The translations under genes and the position numbers were made by a program. Of a stretch of DNA of 28,935 nt, positions 1 through 6,673 are shown piece after piece. Origin of the DNA: QNYZ01 sp964577615 (GTDB lineage: Bacteria > Desulfobacterota > Desulfobacteria > Desulfobacterales > QNYZ01); contig CAZNZW010000040.1 in assembly GCA_964577615.1 (NCBI GenBank), forward strand, positions 1 through 28,935, written 5' to 3'. Numbering within the stretch: position 1 is the stretch's first letter; each line of letters opens with the position of its first letter. Below the pieces are notes generated by a model. The model made no database searches. It had not been told where the DNA came from and saw only the letters and a program-made list of their open reading frames with translations.

Positions 1-53
1 TTTTTTTTCAATCCGCCGGAAATAGATCCCTCGATTTTAAAGGAGCATATTCA

Positions 54-626
54 ATGCCGACATCCCTTCCGACCCGAGAACAGGCCTTTGATCTTCTTAC
101 CCGTTACAACCAGAACAGCAGCCTGATCAAGCACGCCCTGGCCGTGGAAGGCGTCATGCGCTATATGGCCCGGAAATTCAATGAAGACGAAGAGAAATGG
201 GGAATTATCGGACTGGTTCACGACCTTGATTATGAAAAATATCCGGACCAGCACTGCCGCAAAACAGAAGAAATCCTGCGCGAAAACAACTGGCCGGAAG
301 AATATATCCGGGCCGTTGTCAGCCACGGCTGGGGGATCTGTACGGATGTTGCGCCGGAAACCGATCTTGAAAAAGTACTCTTCACCATTGATGAACTCAC
401 CGGTCTGGTGACGGCCGCCGCCCTGGTTCGGCCCTCGAAAAGCGTGCTCGACATGAAAGCCAAATCCGTCAAAAAAAAGTGGAACAGCAAGCGATTTGCC
501 GCCGGCGTAAACCGGGAAATTATCGACAAAGGCGCAGAGATGCTGGAGATGGCGCGCGGCGAGCTGATCACGGACACGATCATGGGCATGCGGGAAGTGG
601 CCGGGGAAATCGGCCTGGCAGGTTAA
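54..626 (+). CDS. HD-domain (HDIG-type) metal-dependent phosphohydrolase-like protein
   Basis: A 190-residue soluble protein with the layout of an HD-superfamily hydrolase: His27, the His56-Asp57 doublet (in GLVHDLDYEK), His91 and Asp113 (in TIDELTG) are the expected metal ligands. Family members hydrolyse phosphomonoesters or nucleotide substrates with a di- or mononuclear metal site; the substrate here cannot be read from sequence. The ATG at 54 has an AAAGGAG box about 8 bases upstream. The stop codon sits inside a 16-bp palindrome. The gene stands alone: about 400 bases separate it from the next gene on the same strand, so it is probably not co-transcribed with the regulator downstream. 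Many small HD proteins of this size in anaerobes are annotated only as HDIG-domain proteins, and I go no further than that. Confidence 0.8.
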   Translation: MPTSLPTREQAFDLLTRYNQNSSLIKHALAVEGVMRYMARKFNEDEEKWGIIGLVHDLDYEKYPDQHCRKTEEILRENNWPEEYIRAVVSHGWGICTDVAPETDLEKVLFTIDELTGLVTAAALVRPSKSVLDMKAKSVKKKWNSKRFAAGVNREIIDKGAEMLEMARGELITDTIMGMREVAGEIGLAG

Positions 627-632
627 CCTGCC
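617..632 (+). terminator. Palindrome over the stop codon of the HD-domain gene, possible terminator stem
   Basis: GGCAGG-TTAA-CCTGCC is a perfect 6-bp stem with a 4-base loop that contains the TAA stop. No T-run follows, so an intrinsic terminator is only a weak call; an mRNA 3'-end hairpin is as likely. Confidence 0.35.
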
Positions 633-959
633 CGGCCGTATCCATCGGCTGAGACCATTCACCAGTTTCGTTTCGAACATTGTTGACACCTTTTTCTTTT
701 TGTGCCGGGCATCTCCCTGTTGCTTTCGAAGTAATACCGGCCACACCGATCCTGGAACGGCCATATCCCCCTGCCGACTAAATTTCTCGATTTTCTGTTC
801 ATTACCTGACAAATCTCCTGTCGGATACCTGGCCGTCACCGGCCATTCCCACCGGTTGATTTCGTGCACGCGGGCCTTCGCCCGAACCCGTACCCGATTA
901 CCATATTTTTCATATTTTTTATTATTCTTTGAAATTATAATTAATATATTAATTTTTTA
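633..959. other. Non-coding gap before the AsnC-type regulator
   Basis: About 330 bases without a credible gene. Open frames that cross it lack a ribosome binding site and resemble no known family. From about 895 the base composition turns strongly AT-rich (runs of A and T to about 990), unlike the GC-rich coding sequence around it. Such a segment is typical of an upstream promoter/regulator-binding region and may hold Lrp/AsnC sites. I see no glycine-riboswitch-like structure. Confidence 0.5.
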
Positions 960-988
960 TTTACATATACCTCAACTTAAATTATATT
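960..988 (+). promoter_or_regulatory. Sigma-70-type promoter for the asnC-gcv operon
   Basis: A -35 box TTTACA at 960-965, a 17-base spacer and a -10 box TATATT at 983-988, each one mismatch from consensus, in an AT-rich stretch. Predicted transcription start is near 995, about 30 bases before the regulator's ATG at 1028. This is the best promoter-like element ahead of the regulator and glycine cleavage genes. Confidence 0.6.
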
Positions 989-1027
989 TCCTCCATCATC
1001 CGATTCATTCGCAGATAAAGGAATCCA

Positions 1028-1471
1028 ATGAAAATCGACGCAACCAGCATGGCAATTATCAGACAGCTAAAGGATGGGCGAAAATCCTTTGGCCAGATCG
1101 CCAGAATACTTGATCTGGCGGAAAATACCGTGCGATCCCGGGTCAGCCGGCTGATCGAAGACGGCATCCTCGACATCAGCGGCGTGATCAATCCCGACAT
1201 GCTGCCCCATCATCAGGCCGTCATGGTCGGTGTCAAACTGAACACAATGAGCCTGGTGGCCAAGGGGGAAGAGTTCAGCCGGCTGAAAGGGGTGGTTTCC
1301 GTCAGCGTCGTAACCGGACGCTTCGATCTGATCCTTGTTGTTCTGCTCAAAGACGATTTCAATCTGCTTGAATTTTACACCCGGGAAGTTGCCGCCATTA
1401 CGGACGTTCAATCTGTGGAAACTTTCGTAGTGTATAAAAATTTCAATCTGAAAATGCCCTATATTTTATAA
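1028..1471 (+). CDS. Lrp/AsnC family transcriptional regulator
   Basis: A 147-residue protein of typical Lrp/AsnC length. The N-terminal winged helix-turn-helix (about residues 4-52, SFGQIARILDLAENTVRSRV) is followed by the RAM ligand-binding domain (about 65-140, with the TGRFDLILVV strand and a C-terminal VETFVVYKNFN strand). Members form dimers to octamers and sense amino acids. The ATG at 1028 has an AAAGGA box 7-8 bases upstream. It lies 76 bases upstream of gcvT on the same strand, so local control of glycine cleavage, with glycine or a related amino acid as effector, is the natural inference. Autoregulation is usual in the family, and the AT-rich upstream region fits that. The effector is not deducible from sequence. 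Confidence 0.92.
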   Translation: MKIDATSMAIIRQLKDGRKSFGQIARILDLAENTVRSRVSRLIEDGILDISGVINPDMLPHHQAVMVGVKLNTMSLVAKGEEFSRLKGVVSVSVVTGRFDLILVVLLKDDFNLLEFYTREVAAITDVQSVETFVVYKNFNLKMPYIL

Positions 1472-1504
1472 TTTAACCATCATTTACAGCAATATATAAT
1501 TATA

Positions 1505-1524
1505 GTTTAAAGCATTACTTAAAC
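1505..1524. promoter_or_regulatory. Inverted repeat between the regulator and gcvT, candidate operator
   Basis: GTTTAA (1505-1510), 8-base spacer, TTAAAC (1519-1524): a perfect 6-bp inverted repeat in an AT-rich 76-base gap. It ends 24 bases before the gcvT start. Position and AT content suit an AsnC-type operator; a weak mRNA hairpin is the alternative. Confidence 0.35.
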
Positions 1525-1547
1525 AGGTACAATGGAGCAAGCCGACA

Positions 1548-2840
1548 ATGGGACAGAAAAAGGAATCAACGGTAAAAAATACGCCGCTGCATGCGTGGCA
1601 CCTGGTGGCCGGAGCGAACATGGCCAATTTTGGCGGCTACGAAATGCCTTTATGGTATTCATCCGTTAAACGGGAACACCTGTCGGTATTAACCGCTGCC
1701 GGACTGTTCGACACCAGCCATATGGCGGCCGTTGACGTGGCCGGTCCCGGCGCCCGCGACCTGCTGCAGCGCACCTTTACCAATGATCTTGAAGTCTGCA
1801 TCGGAAAACCCAAGGGCCCCCTTCGGCCGGGGCGATGCGTTTACGGCGCTTTTCTCGATGACACCGGCTGTGTTATCGACGACAGCATCGTTTACCAGCT
1901 TGCCGACGGACATTTTCTGGCGGTAGTCAATGCAGGGATGGGGGCGTCGATTGCATCGCATCTGCAAAAACAGGCCGATACCGACAATAGCGTTGTCACG
2001 ATCACCGACCGGACCGACCGGCTGGGCAAGATCGACATCCAGGGCCCGGCATCCGCCCGGATCATGGCCGGAATACTGGCCGATCCTGGGAAAATTTTCG
2101 ATGCCCTGCCCTATTTTTCCTTTAAAGGAGGTTTCGATATCGATTTCCCGCCCACCCGCGGGAAGGTGGAATTGACAGACGGCACGCCGCTGCTGCTGTC
2201 GCGCACCGGATATACCGGTGAGTTGGGATTCGAGCTGTTTATGGCCGCCGGCCGAACCCGGGCCGTCTGGGAGGCATTGATGGCGGCCGGGGCATCGGAC
2301 GGCCTGATGGCCTGTGGGCTGGCCGCCCGGGATTCACTGCGCGGTGGCGCCGTTCTTCCCCTTTCTCACCAGGATATCGGACACTGGCCCTTTATCAACC
2401 ACCCGTGGCCCTTTGCGCTGCCCTGGGATGCAGAGCGACGCGGCTTCACCAAGTCGTTCATCGGGGACCAGGCCCTGCTTTCCGTGTCCAGACCGGAATT
2501 CACCCTGCCCTTTGTGGGGGACGATCTGCGCAAGGTTTCCATCTCCGACCCGGCCATTGTCATCGATCCTGACGGCAAAAAAATCGGCACAGTACTCACT
2601 TGTGTGTCCGACATGGGCATTGGCCGCGTTGATGGGCGGGTATTCAGCATCGCCAGCCCGGACCGGACCGCCGATTTCAAGCCCCGCGGCCTGTGCTGCG
2701 GATTTGTTAAAATCAATAAGCATCTGTCCGCCGGTGACCGGATCCAGTTGAAAGACAGCCGGCGGACGATTACCGTCACCATCTGCAGGGATATCCGACC
2801 GGACCGCACAGCCCGGCGACCGATCAGACAAATGCTTTAA
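1548..2840 (+). CDS. gcvT: Glycine cleavage T-protein (aminomethyltransferase), variant form
   Basis: A 430-residue GcvT-fold protein, longer than the usual 360-370. It would release ammonia from the aminomethyl-lipoyl arm of GcvH and pass the methylene group to tetrahydrofolate. Visible family features: NFGGYEMPLWY near the N-terminus, FDTSHM, CVIDDSIVYQL (carrying the Asp matching E. coli Asp101), RTGYTGELGFEL and the ARDSLR helix. After ARDSLR the usual LEAG...YG.E segment reads GGAVLPLSHQDIGHWPFINHP, a clear variant. The start at 1548 has GGAG about 10 bases upstream. It heads a run with gcvH, gcvPA and gcvPB, which supports a true T-protein role, but the variant motif leaves room for a related folate-dependent methyltransferase. 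Confidence 0.85.
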   Translation: MGQKKESTVKNTPLHAWHLVAGANMANFGGYEMPLWYSSVKREHLSVLTAAGLFDTSHMAAVDVAGPGARDLLQRTFTNDLEVCIGKPKGPLRPGRCVYGAFLDDTGCVIDDSIVYQLADGHFLAVVNAGMGASIASHLQKQADTDNSVVTITDRTDRLGKIDIQGPASARIMAGILADPGKIFDALPYFSFKGGFDIDFPPTRGKVELTDGTPLLLSRTGYTGELGFELFMAAGRTRAVWEALMAAGASDGLMACGLAARDSLRGGAVLPLSHQDIGHWPFINHPWPFALPWDAERRGFTKSFIGDQALLSVSRPEFTLPFVGDDLRKVSISDPAIVIDPDGKKIGTVLTCVSDMGIGRVDGRVFSIASPDRTADFKPRGLCCGFVKINKHLSAGDRIQLKDSRRTITVTICRDIRPDRTARRPIRQML

Positions 2841-2866
2841 AGGATTCAAATAAATAAGGAGTCATC

Positions 2867-3268
2867 ATGAGCAAAGACATTGACGAACTCAGTTTTCCCG
2901 CTGATTTGCGATATGCAGAGGACCACGAATGGGTCCGGCCGGACGGCGAGCATGTTCGCATCGGTATCTCCGACTATGCCCAGGATCAGTTGGGAGATAT
3001 CGTTTTCGTTGAATTACCCGCCGTGGGCGACACTTTCTCGGCCGGTGACGAGTTTGGCACTGTGGAATCCGTTAAAGCCGTATCCGAACTTTTCCTGCCG
3101 GTGGGGGGTAAAGTCGTTGCGGTAAACGATTCACTGGCAGATGCGCCGGAAAAGGTGAATGCCGACCCGTACCAGGCGGGATGGATGCTGCGTCTCCTGC
3201 CGGACTCCCCCGATGCGTTGGAAGCCATGATGGACAAAGACGCCTATCTGGCCATGCTGAAAGGATAA
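2867..3268 (+). CDS. gcvH: Glycine cleavage H-protein (lipoyl carrier)
   Basis: 133 residues, the normal length for GcvH. The lipoyl-attachment motif FGTVESVKAVSEL places the lipoylated lysine at Lys70, and the N-terminal RYAEDHEWVR and GISDYAQDQLGDIVFVELP strands are typical. The lipoyl arm carries the aminomethyl group from the P-protein to the T-protein and must then be reoxidised by a lipoamide dehydrogenase, which is not encoded in this window. The start ATG at 2867 follows an AAGGAG box at 2856-2861. It sits 26 bases after gcvT and 4 bases before gcvPA, so it is in the same transcription unit. Confidence 0.95.
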   Translation: MSKDIDELSFPADLRYAEDHEWVRPDGEHVRIGISDYAQDQLGDIVFVELPAVGDTFSAGDEFGTVESVKAVSELFLPVGGKVVAVNDSLADAPEKVNADPYQAGWMLRLLPDSPDALEAMMDKDAYLAMLKG

Positions 3269-3272
3269 AAAG

Positions 3273-4607
3273 ATGAGATATTTACCCCACACCCGTGAAG
3301 ACATCGCGGCCATGCTGACAGTGGCGGGGGCGGCCAGTCTCGACGATCTGTTTGCCACGGTCCCCGCCGGCTGCCGTCGATCCGCCGAACTGGATCTGCC
3401 CGATCCACTCAGCGAATGGGATCTGAATACCCACATGGATATTCTGGCCGGCGCAAATGCAACGTCGCCGGCATACAAAATGTTCCTCGGTGCCGGCTGC
3501 TACGACCATTTTATTCCGGAAACGGTCAATCAGCTCCTGCTGCGCTCCGAATTTTACACCGCCTATACGCCCTACCAGCCGGAAATCAGTCAGGGAACGC
3601 TTCAGACGATTTACGAATACCAGACCCTCATTACCCGCCTGCTCGGCATGGATGTGGCCAACGCATCGATGTACGACGGCGCATCCGGACTGGCCGAAGC
3701 CCTGCTCATGGCGATCCGCGTGACCAGACGGAAAAAAGTGGCTGTTTCCACGGCCATTCATCCCCTGTACCGACGGGTGGTTGCCACCTATTTTGCGCCC
3801 ACCGGTTATGAGGTGATCGAGCTGCCTTACGGCAGAGACGGCCGGACCGATCTTTCCGGCCTGGGCGCTCTGGACGAGCTGGCCGCCGTGGCGGTTCAGT
3901 CCCCCAATTTTTTCGGATGCATCGAGGATCTGCAGGCAGTGGGCAGCGCAACGCATGCGGATAAGAAAACAGTGTTCATCACCTGCTTTTCCGAACCCCT
4001 GGCTTACGGGCTGCTGAAAAACCCGGGCCATTTTAACGCCGACATCGTCTGCGGCGAGGGCCAGAGCCTGGGCATTCCCCGGTCATTCGGCGGGCCGGGT
4101 CTGGGCATTTTCGCCGCCAGGCAGAAATATGTCCGCAGCATGCCCGGCCGGATCGTTGGCCAGACGGTGGACAAAGACGGCCGGCGGGGATTCGTTCTGA
4201 CGCTGTCGACCCGGGAGCAGCACATCCGGAGAGAGCGGGCCACGTCCAACATCTGCTCCAACCAGGGACTGTGCGCCACGGCGGCGACGATGTACATGGC
4301 CTTTCTCGGCGGGACCGGGTTTCGCGAACTGGCCGCCCTGAACCATGACAAAGCCGAATACCTCAAGGGAGAACTCAGAAAAGCCGGCTGCGAGATTCCC
4401 TTTGACAGCCCGATCTTCAACGAATTCGTTGTCCGGTTTCCCGGCGGCGCGGCATCGGTCTGCGAGAAGCTGCTTGAAAAAAAAATCGTCGCCGGACTGC
4501 CGCTTGACGCATACTACCCCGAGCTGGCCGGTCATGCGCTGGTCTGCGTCACGGAAACCGGCGGGAAAGCCGACATGGATCTGCTGGTCGAGGAGGTGAC
4601 ATCATGA
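3273..4607 (+). CDS. gcvPA: Glycine dehydrogenase (decarboxylating) subunit 1
   Basis: 444 residues, the expected size of the N-terminal half of a split P-protein. Conserved segments include the YLPHTREDIAAML start, FLGAGCYDHFIP, YTPYQPEISQGTLQ, YDGASGLAEA, the glycine-rich SFGGPGLGIFA and the STREQHIRRERATSNICSNQ segment. It pairs with subunit 2, which carries the PLP lysine, to decarboxylate glycine and load the methylamine on GcvH. Its start lies 4 bases after gcvH, with AAAGGA at the end of gcvH as ribosome binding site. Its TGA overlaps the ATG of gcvPB (ATGA at 4604-4607), which points to translational coupling of the two subunits. Confidence 0.95.
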   Translation: MRYLPHTREDIAAMLTVAGAASLDDLFATVPAGCRRSAELDLPDPLSEWDLNTHMDILAGANATSPAYKMFLGAGCYDHFIPETVNQLLLRSEFYTAYTPYQPEISQGTLQTIYEYQTLITRLLGMDVANASMYDGASGLAEALLMAIRVTRRKKVAVSTAIHPLYRRVVATYFAPTGYEVIELPYGRDGRTDLSGLGALDELAAVAVQSPNFFGCIEDLQAVGSATHADKKTVFITCFSEPLAYGLLKNPGHFNADIVCGEGQSLGIPRSFGGPGLGIFAARQKYVRSMPGRIVGQTVDKDGRRGFVLTLSTREQHIRRERATSNICSNQGLCATAATMYMAFLGGTGFRELAALNHDKAEYLKGELRKAGCEIPFDSPIFNEFVVRFPGGAASVCEKLLEKKIVAGLPLDAYYPELAGHALVCVTETGGKADMDLLVEEVTS

Positions 4608-6064
4608 AAAACGGTAATGGCATGGGTACCACCGGCCTGATTTTTAATGAACCCCTGCTCTGGGAAAAAGGCGCCGCCGGCCGCACCGGGTTTTCCATGC
4701 CCGGCCGGGACGTGGCCCCGGCCCCCCTTGACAAGGCGCTCACAGGGGACGGCCCCGACTTTCCCGATCTGAGCGAGCTGGAAGTGGTTCGCCATTTTAC
4801 CCATCTGTCCCAGTGGAATTTCGGCGTGGACAGCGGTTTTTATCCCCTGGGGTCGTGCACCATGAAGTACAATCCCAAAACCAACGAACGCCAGGCGGCC
4901 CTGACCGGATTTGCCGGTGCCCATCCCCTGCTGCCGCCGGCGCTGTGCCAGGGATCCCTGCAGCTGATGTTCGACCTCCAGAGGGATCTGGCCGAAATTA
5001 CCGGCCTGCCCGCCGTGACGCTGCAGCCGGCGGCCGGTTCCCACGGCGAACTGACCGGTATGATGGTCATCACCGCCTATCATAAAAGCCAGGGCGCTCC
5101 CCGGTCCAAAGTCCTGATCCCTGATACCGCGCATGGCACCAACCCGGCCAGCTCCGCTCTGTGCGGCCTGACGCCGGTACCGGTTCAGTCCAATGCCGCG
5201 GGCGTCCTTGATCCGGACACCGTGGCCGCCCTCATGGACGGGGATACGGCCGGGATCATGATCACCAACCCCAATACCCTGGGGCTGTTTGAGGAAAATA
5301 TCCGCGAAATTGCCGATATTGTCCATGCCAGGGGCGGGCTGGTTTACGGCGATGGCGCCAATATGAACGCCATCATGGGCATCGTTGACGTCAGGGCCGC
5401 CGGGGTCGACGTGCTGCATCTCAACCTGCACAAAACCTTTTCCACGCCCCATGGCGGCGGCGGACCGGGCAGCGGGCCCATCTGTGTCATCGATGATCTG
5501 GCGCCGTTTCTGCCGGTGCCCCGGGTGGTTAAAATCGACGATCGTTATGAACTGCGCGAGGATTATCCGCAATCAATCGGCAAAATCCACTCCTTTTACG
5601 GCAACTTCAGTATTCTCGTGCGGGCGTACAGTTACATTCGCAGCATGGGCGCTGATCTTAAAAAAGTCAGCCAGCTGGCCGTACTCAATGCCAATTATAT
5701 CAAGGCACGGCTGAAAGATGTCTACCATCTGGCCTACGACCGCCCCTGCATGCACGAATGCGTCTTTTCCGACGCCCTTCAGGAAAAGAACAAAGTGGCC
5801 ACCCTGGATATTGCCAAGCGCCTGATGGAATACGGGTTTCACCCGCCCACCATTTACTTTCCCCTGGTGGTGCATGGTGCCATCATGATTGAACCCACGG
5901 AAACCGAGTCCAGAGAGAGCATCGACGAGTTTATCGATGCCATGCGGGCCATTGCCCGGGAAGCAGCCGATGCGCCGGAAACGCTTCACGACGCGCCCCG
6001 GATCACCAAGGTCCGGCGGCTCGACGAAACCCTGGCGGCCCGGAGGCCCTGTCTTAAGGGATGA
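4604..6064 (+). CDS. gcvPB: Glycine dehydrogenase (decarboxylating) subunit 2
   Basis: 486 residues, the normal size for the PLP-binding half of split glycine decarboxylase. The PLP Schiff-base lysine is Lys277 in LHLNLHKTFSTPHGGGGPG. Other conserved blocks are YPLGSCTMKYNPK, LQPAAGSHGELTG, DTAHGTNPASSA and FYGNFSILVRAYSYI. Together with subunit 1 it catalyses PLP-dependent decarboxylation of glycine and reductive aminomethylation of GcvH. The ATGA overlap with gcvPA fixes the start; a GAGGAGGTGA box lies just upstream inside gcvPA. It is followed by a 185-base gap with a strong hairpin before the ferredoxin gene. Confidence 0.95.
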   Translation: MKNGNGMGTTGLIFNEPLLWEKGAAGRTGFSMPGRDVAPAPLDKALTGDGPDFPDLSELEVVRHFTHLSQWNFGVDSGFYPLGSCTMKYNPKTNERQAALTGFAGAHPLLPPALCQGSLQLMFDLQRDLAEITGLPAVTLQPAAGSHGELTGMMVITAYHKSQGAPRSKVLIPDTAHGTNPASSALCGLTPVPVQSNAAGVLDPDTVAALMDGDTAGIMITNPNTLGLFEENIREIADIVHARGGLVYGDGANMNAIMGIVDVRAAGVDVLHLNLHKTFSTPHGGGGPGSGPICVIDDLAPFLPVPRVVKIDDRYELREDYPQSIGKIHSFYGNFSILVRAYSYIRSMGADLKKVSQLAVLNANYIKARLKDVYHLAYDRPCMHECVFSDALQEKNKVATLDIAKRLMEYGFHPPTIYFPLVVHGAIMIEPTETESRESIDEFIDAMRAIAREAADAPETLHDAPRITKVRRLDETLAARRPCLKG

Positions 6065-6126
6065 AAGCGCACCGGACAGGATCCGGCGAACGAACGATCA
6101 TACAAAAGACCTCGAGATCAATGGGT

Positions 6127-6158
6127 ATGGCACCGGAACCTTTATCGGCCGGTGCCAT
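6127..6158 (+). other. Perfect 10-bp stem-loop between gcvPB and the ferredoxin gene
   Basis: ATGGCACCGG (6127-6136) and CCGGTGCCAT (6149-6158) are exact reverse complements around a 12-base loop. No T-run follows, so it is not a classical intrinsic terminator. It lies about 90 bases before the ferredoxin start in a 185-base non-coding gap. It may protect or process the message between the gcv and AOR parts, or be part of a leader RNA. Confidence 0.5.
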
Positions 6159-6249
6159 CACCAAAGCTGGATCGTGTGCAATAATCATGGCACAGACATT
6201 TTCAGGCATATATCGATCCATGTAAAATACCCAAGGGGAGAAAATCAGC

Positions 6250-6672
6250 GTGAGACTGCATGCAATTGACAAAAACTGTTCCGGATGCGGCACCTGCCGG
6301 CTGGCCTGCGCGGTTACCAATTTCAGGGAAATCAATCCCGCCAGATCCTTACTGCGCATCGAGGCCCGCTTTCCAGCGCCGGGAGATTACCGCATCCATC
6401 TGTGCGATCAGTGCGGCGAATGCGCCGATCAGTGTCCGGAAGGAGCCATTGCACTTGAAGCCGGTGCCTACATCGTCGACCCCGACAGATGCACGGGGTG
6501 TCTGATCTGCGTTGACGTCTGTCCCCGCGGCGTCATGTTCACCCACCCGCAATCCGATATACCGGTAAAATGCACCCTCTGCGGCGAATGCGTGCAGACG
6601 TGCCCCCGCCATGCCATTGAATGGGTTTCGGATACGGATAAAGATCATATCCACACCAGCGAGGTGGCCTGA
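6250..6672 (+). CDS. Four-cluster [4Fe-4S] ferredoxin-type subunit of the AOR
   Basis: 140 residues with 16 cysteines in four groups: C10-C13-C16-C20, C52-C55-C58-C62, C81-C84-C87-C91 and C108-C111-C114-C118. This is the arrangement of four-[4Fe-4S] electron-transfer subunits (HycB/DmsB-like). No signal peptide is seen, so it is cytoplasmic. The start is a GTG at 6250 with an AGGGGAG box at about 6234-6240; no in-frame ATG fits the conserved N-terminus. The next gene, an AOR-family oxidoreductase, begins 1 base after the stop, so the two are very likely subunits of one complex or an enzyme and its dedicated electron carrier. Confidence 0.9.
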   Translation: MRLHAIDKNCSGCGTCRLACAVTNFREINPARSLLRIEARFPAPGDYRIHLCDQCGECADQCPEGAIALEAGAYIVDPDRCTGCLICVDVCPRGVMFTHPQSDIPVKCTLCGECVQTCPRHAIEWVSDTDKDHIHTSEVA

Positions 6673-6673
6673 C

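Noticed and set aside
51..869. Long open frame on the - strand opposite the HD-domain gene
   Set aside because: It is the antisense shadow of the HD gene plus non-coding DNA, with no family motif and no ribosome binding site; the + strand frame has clear HD-domain ligands.
700..1113. 137-codon open frame spanning the gap before the regulator
   Set aside because: It runs through the AT-rich promoter region into the regulator gene in another frame, lacks a ribosome binding site and resembles nothing.
880..1547. Glycine riboswitch ahead of the gcv genes
   Set aside because: Looked for in the leader and in the 76-base gap before gcvT; no tandem aptamer-like structure was seen and the gap is too short. 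Control by the AsnC-type regulator is the simpler reading.
6611..6673. Upstream extension of the AOR gene
   Set aside because: The extra codons overlap the ferredoxin gene; the family N-terminus MLYGYAG begins at 6674 behind a GAGGTGG box.
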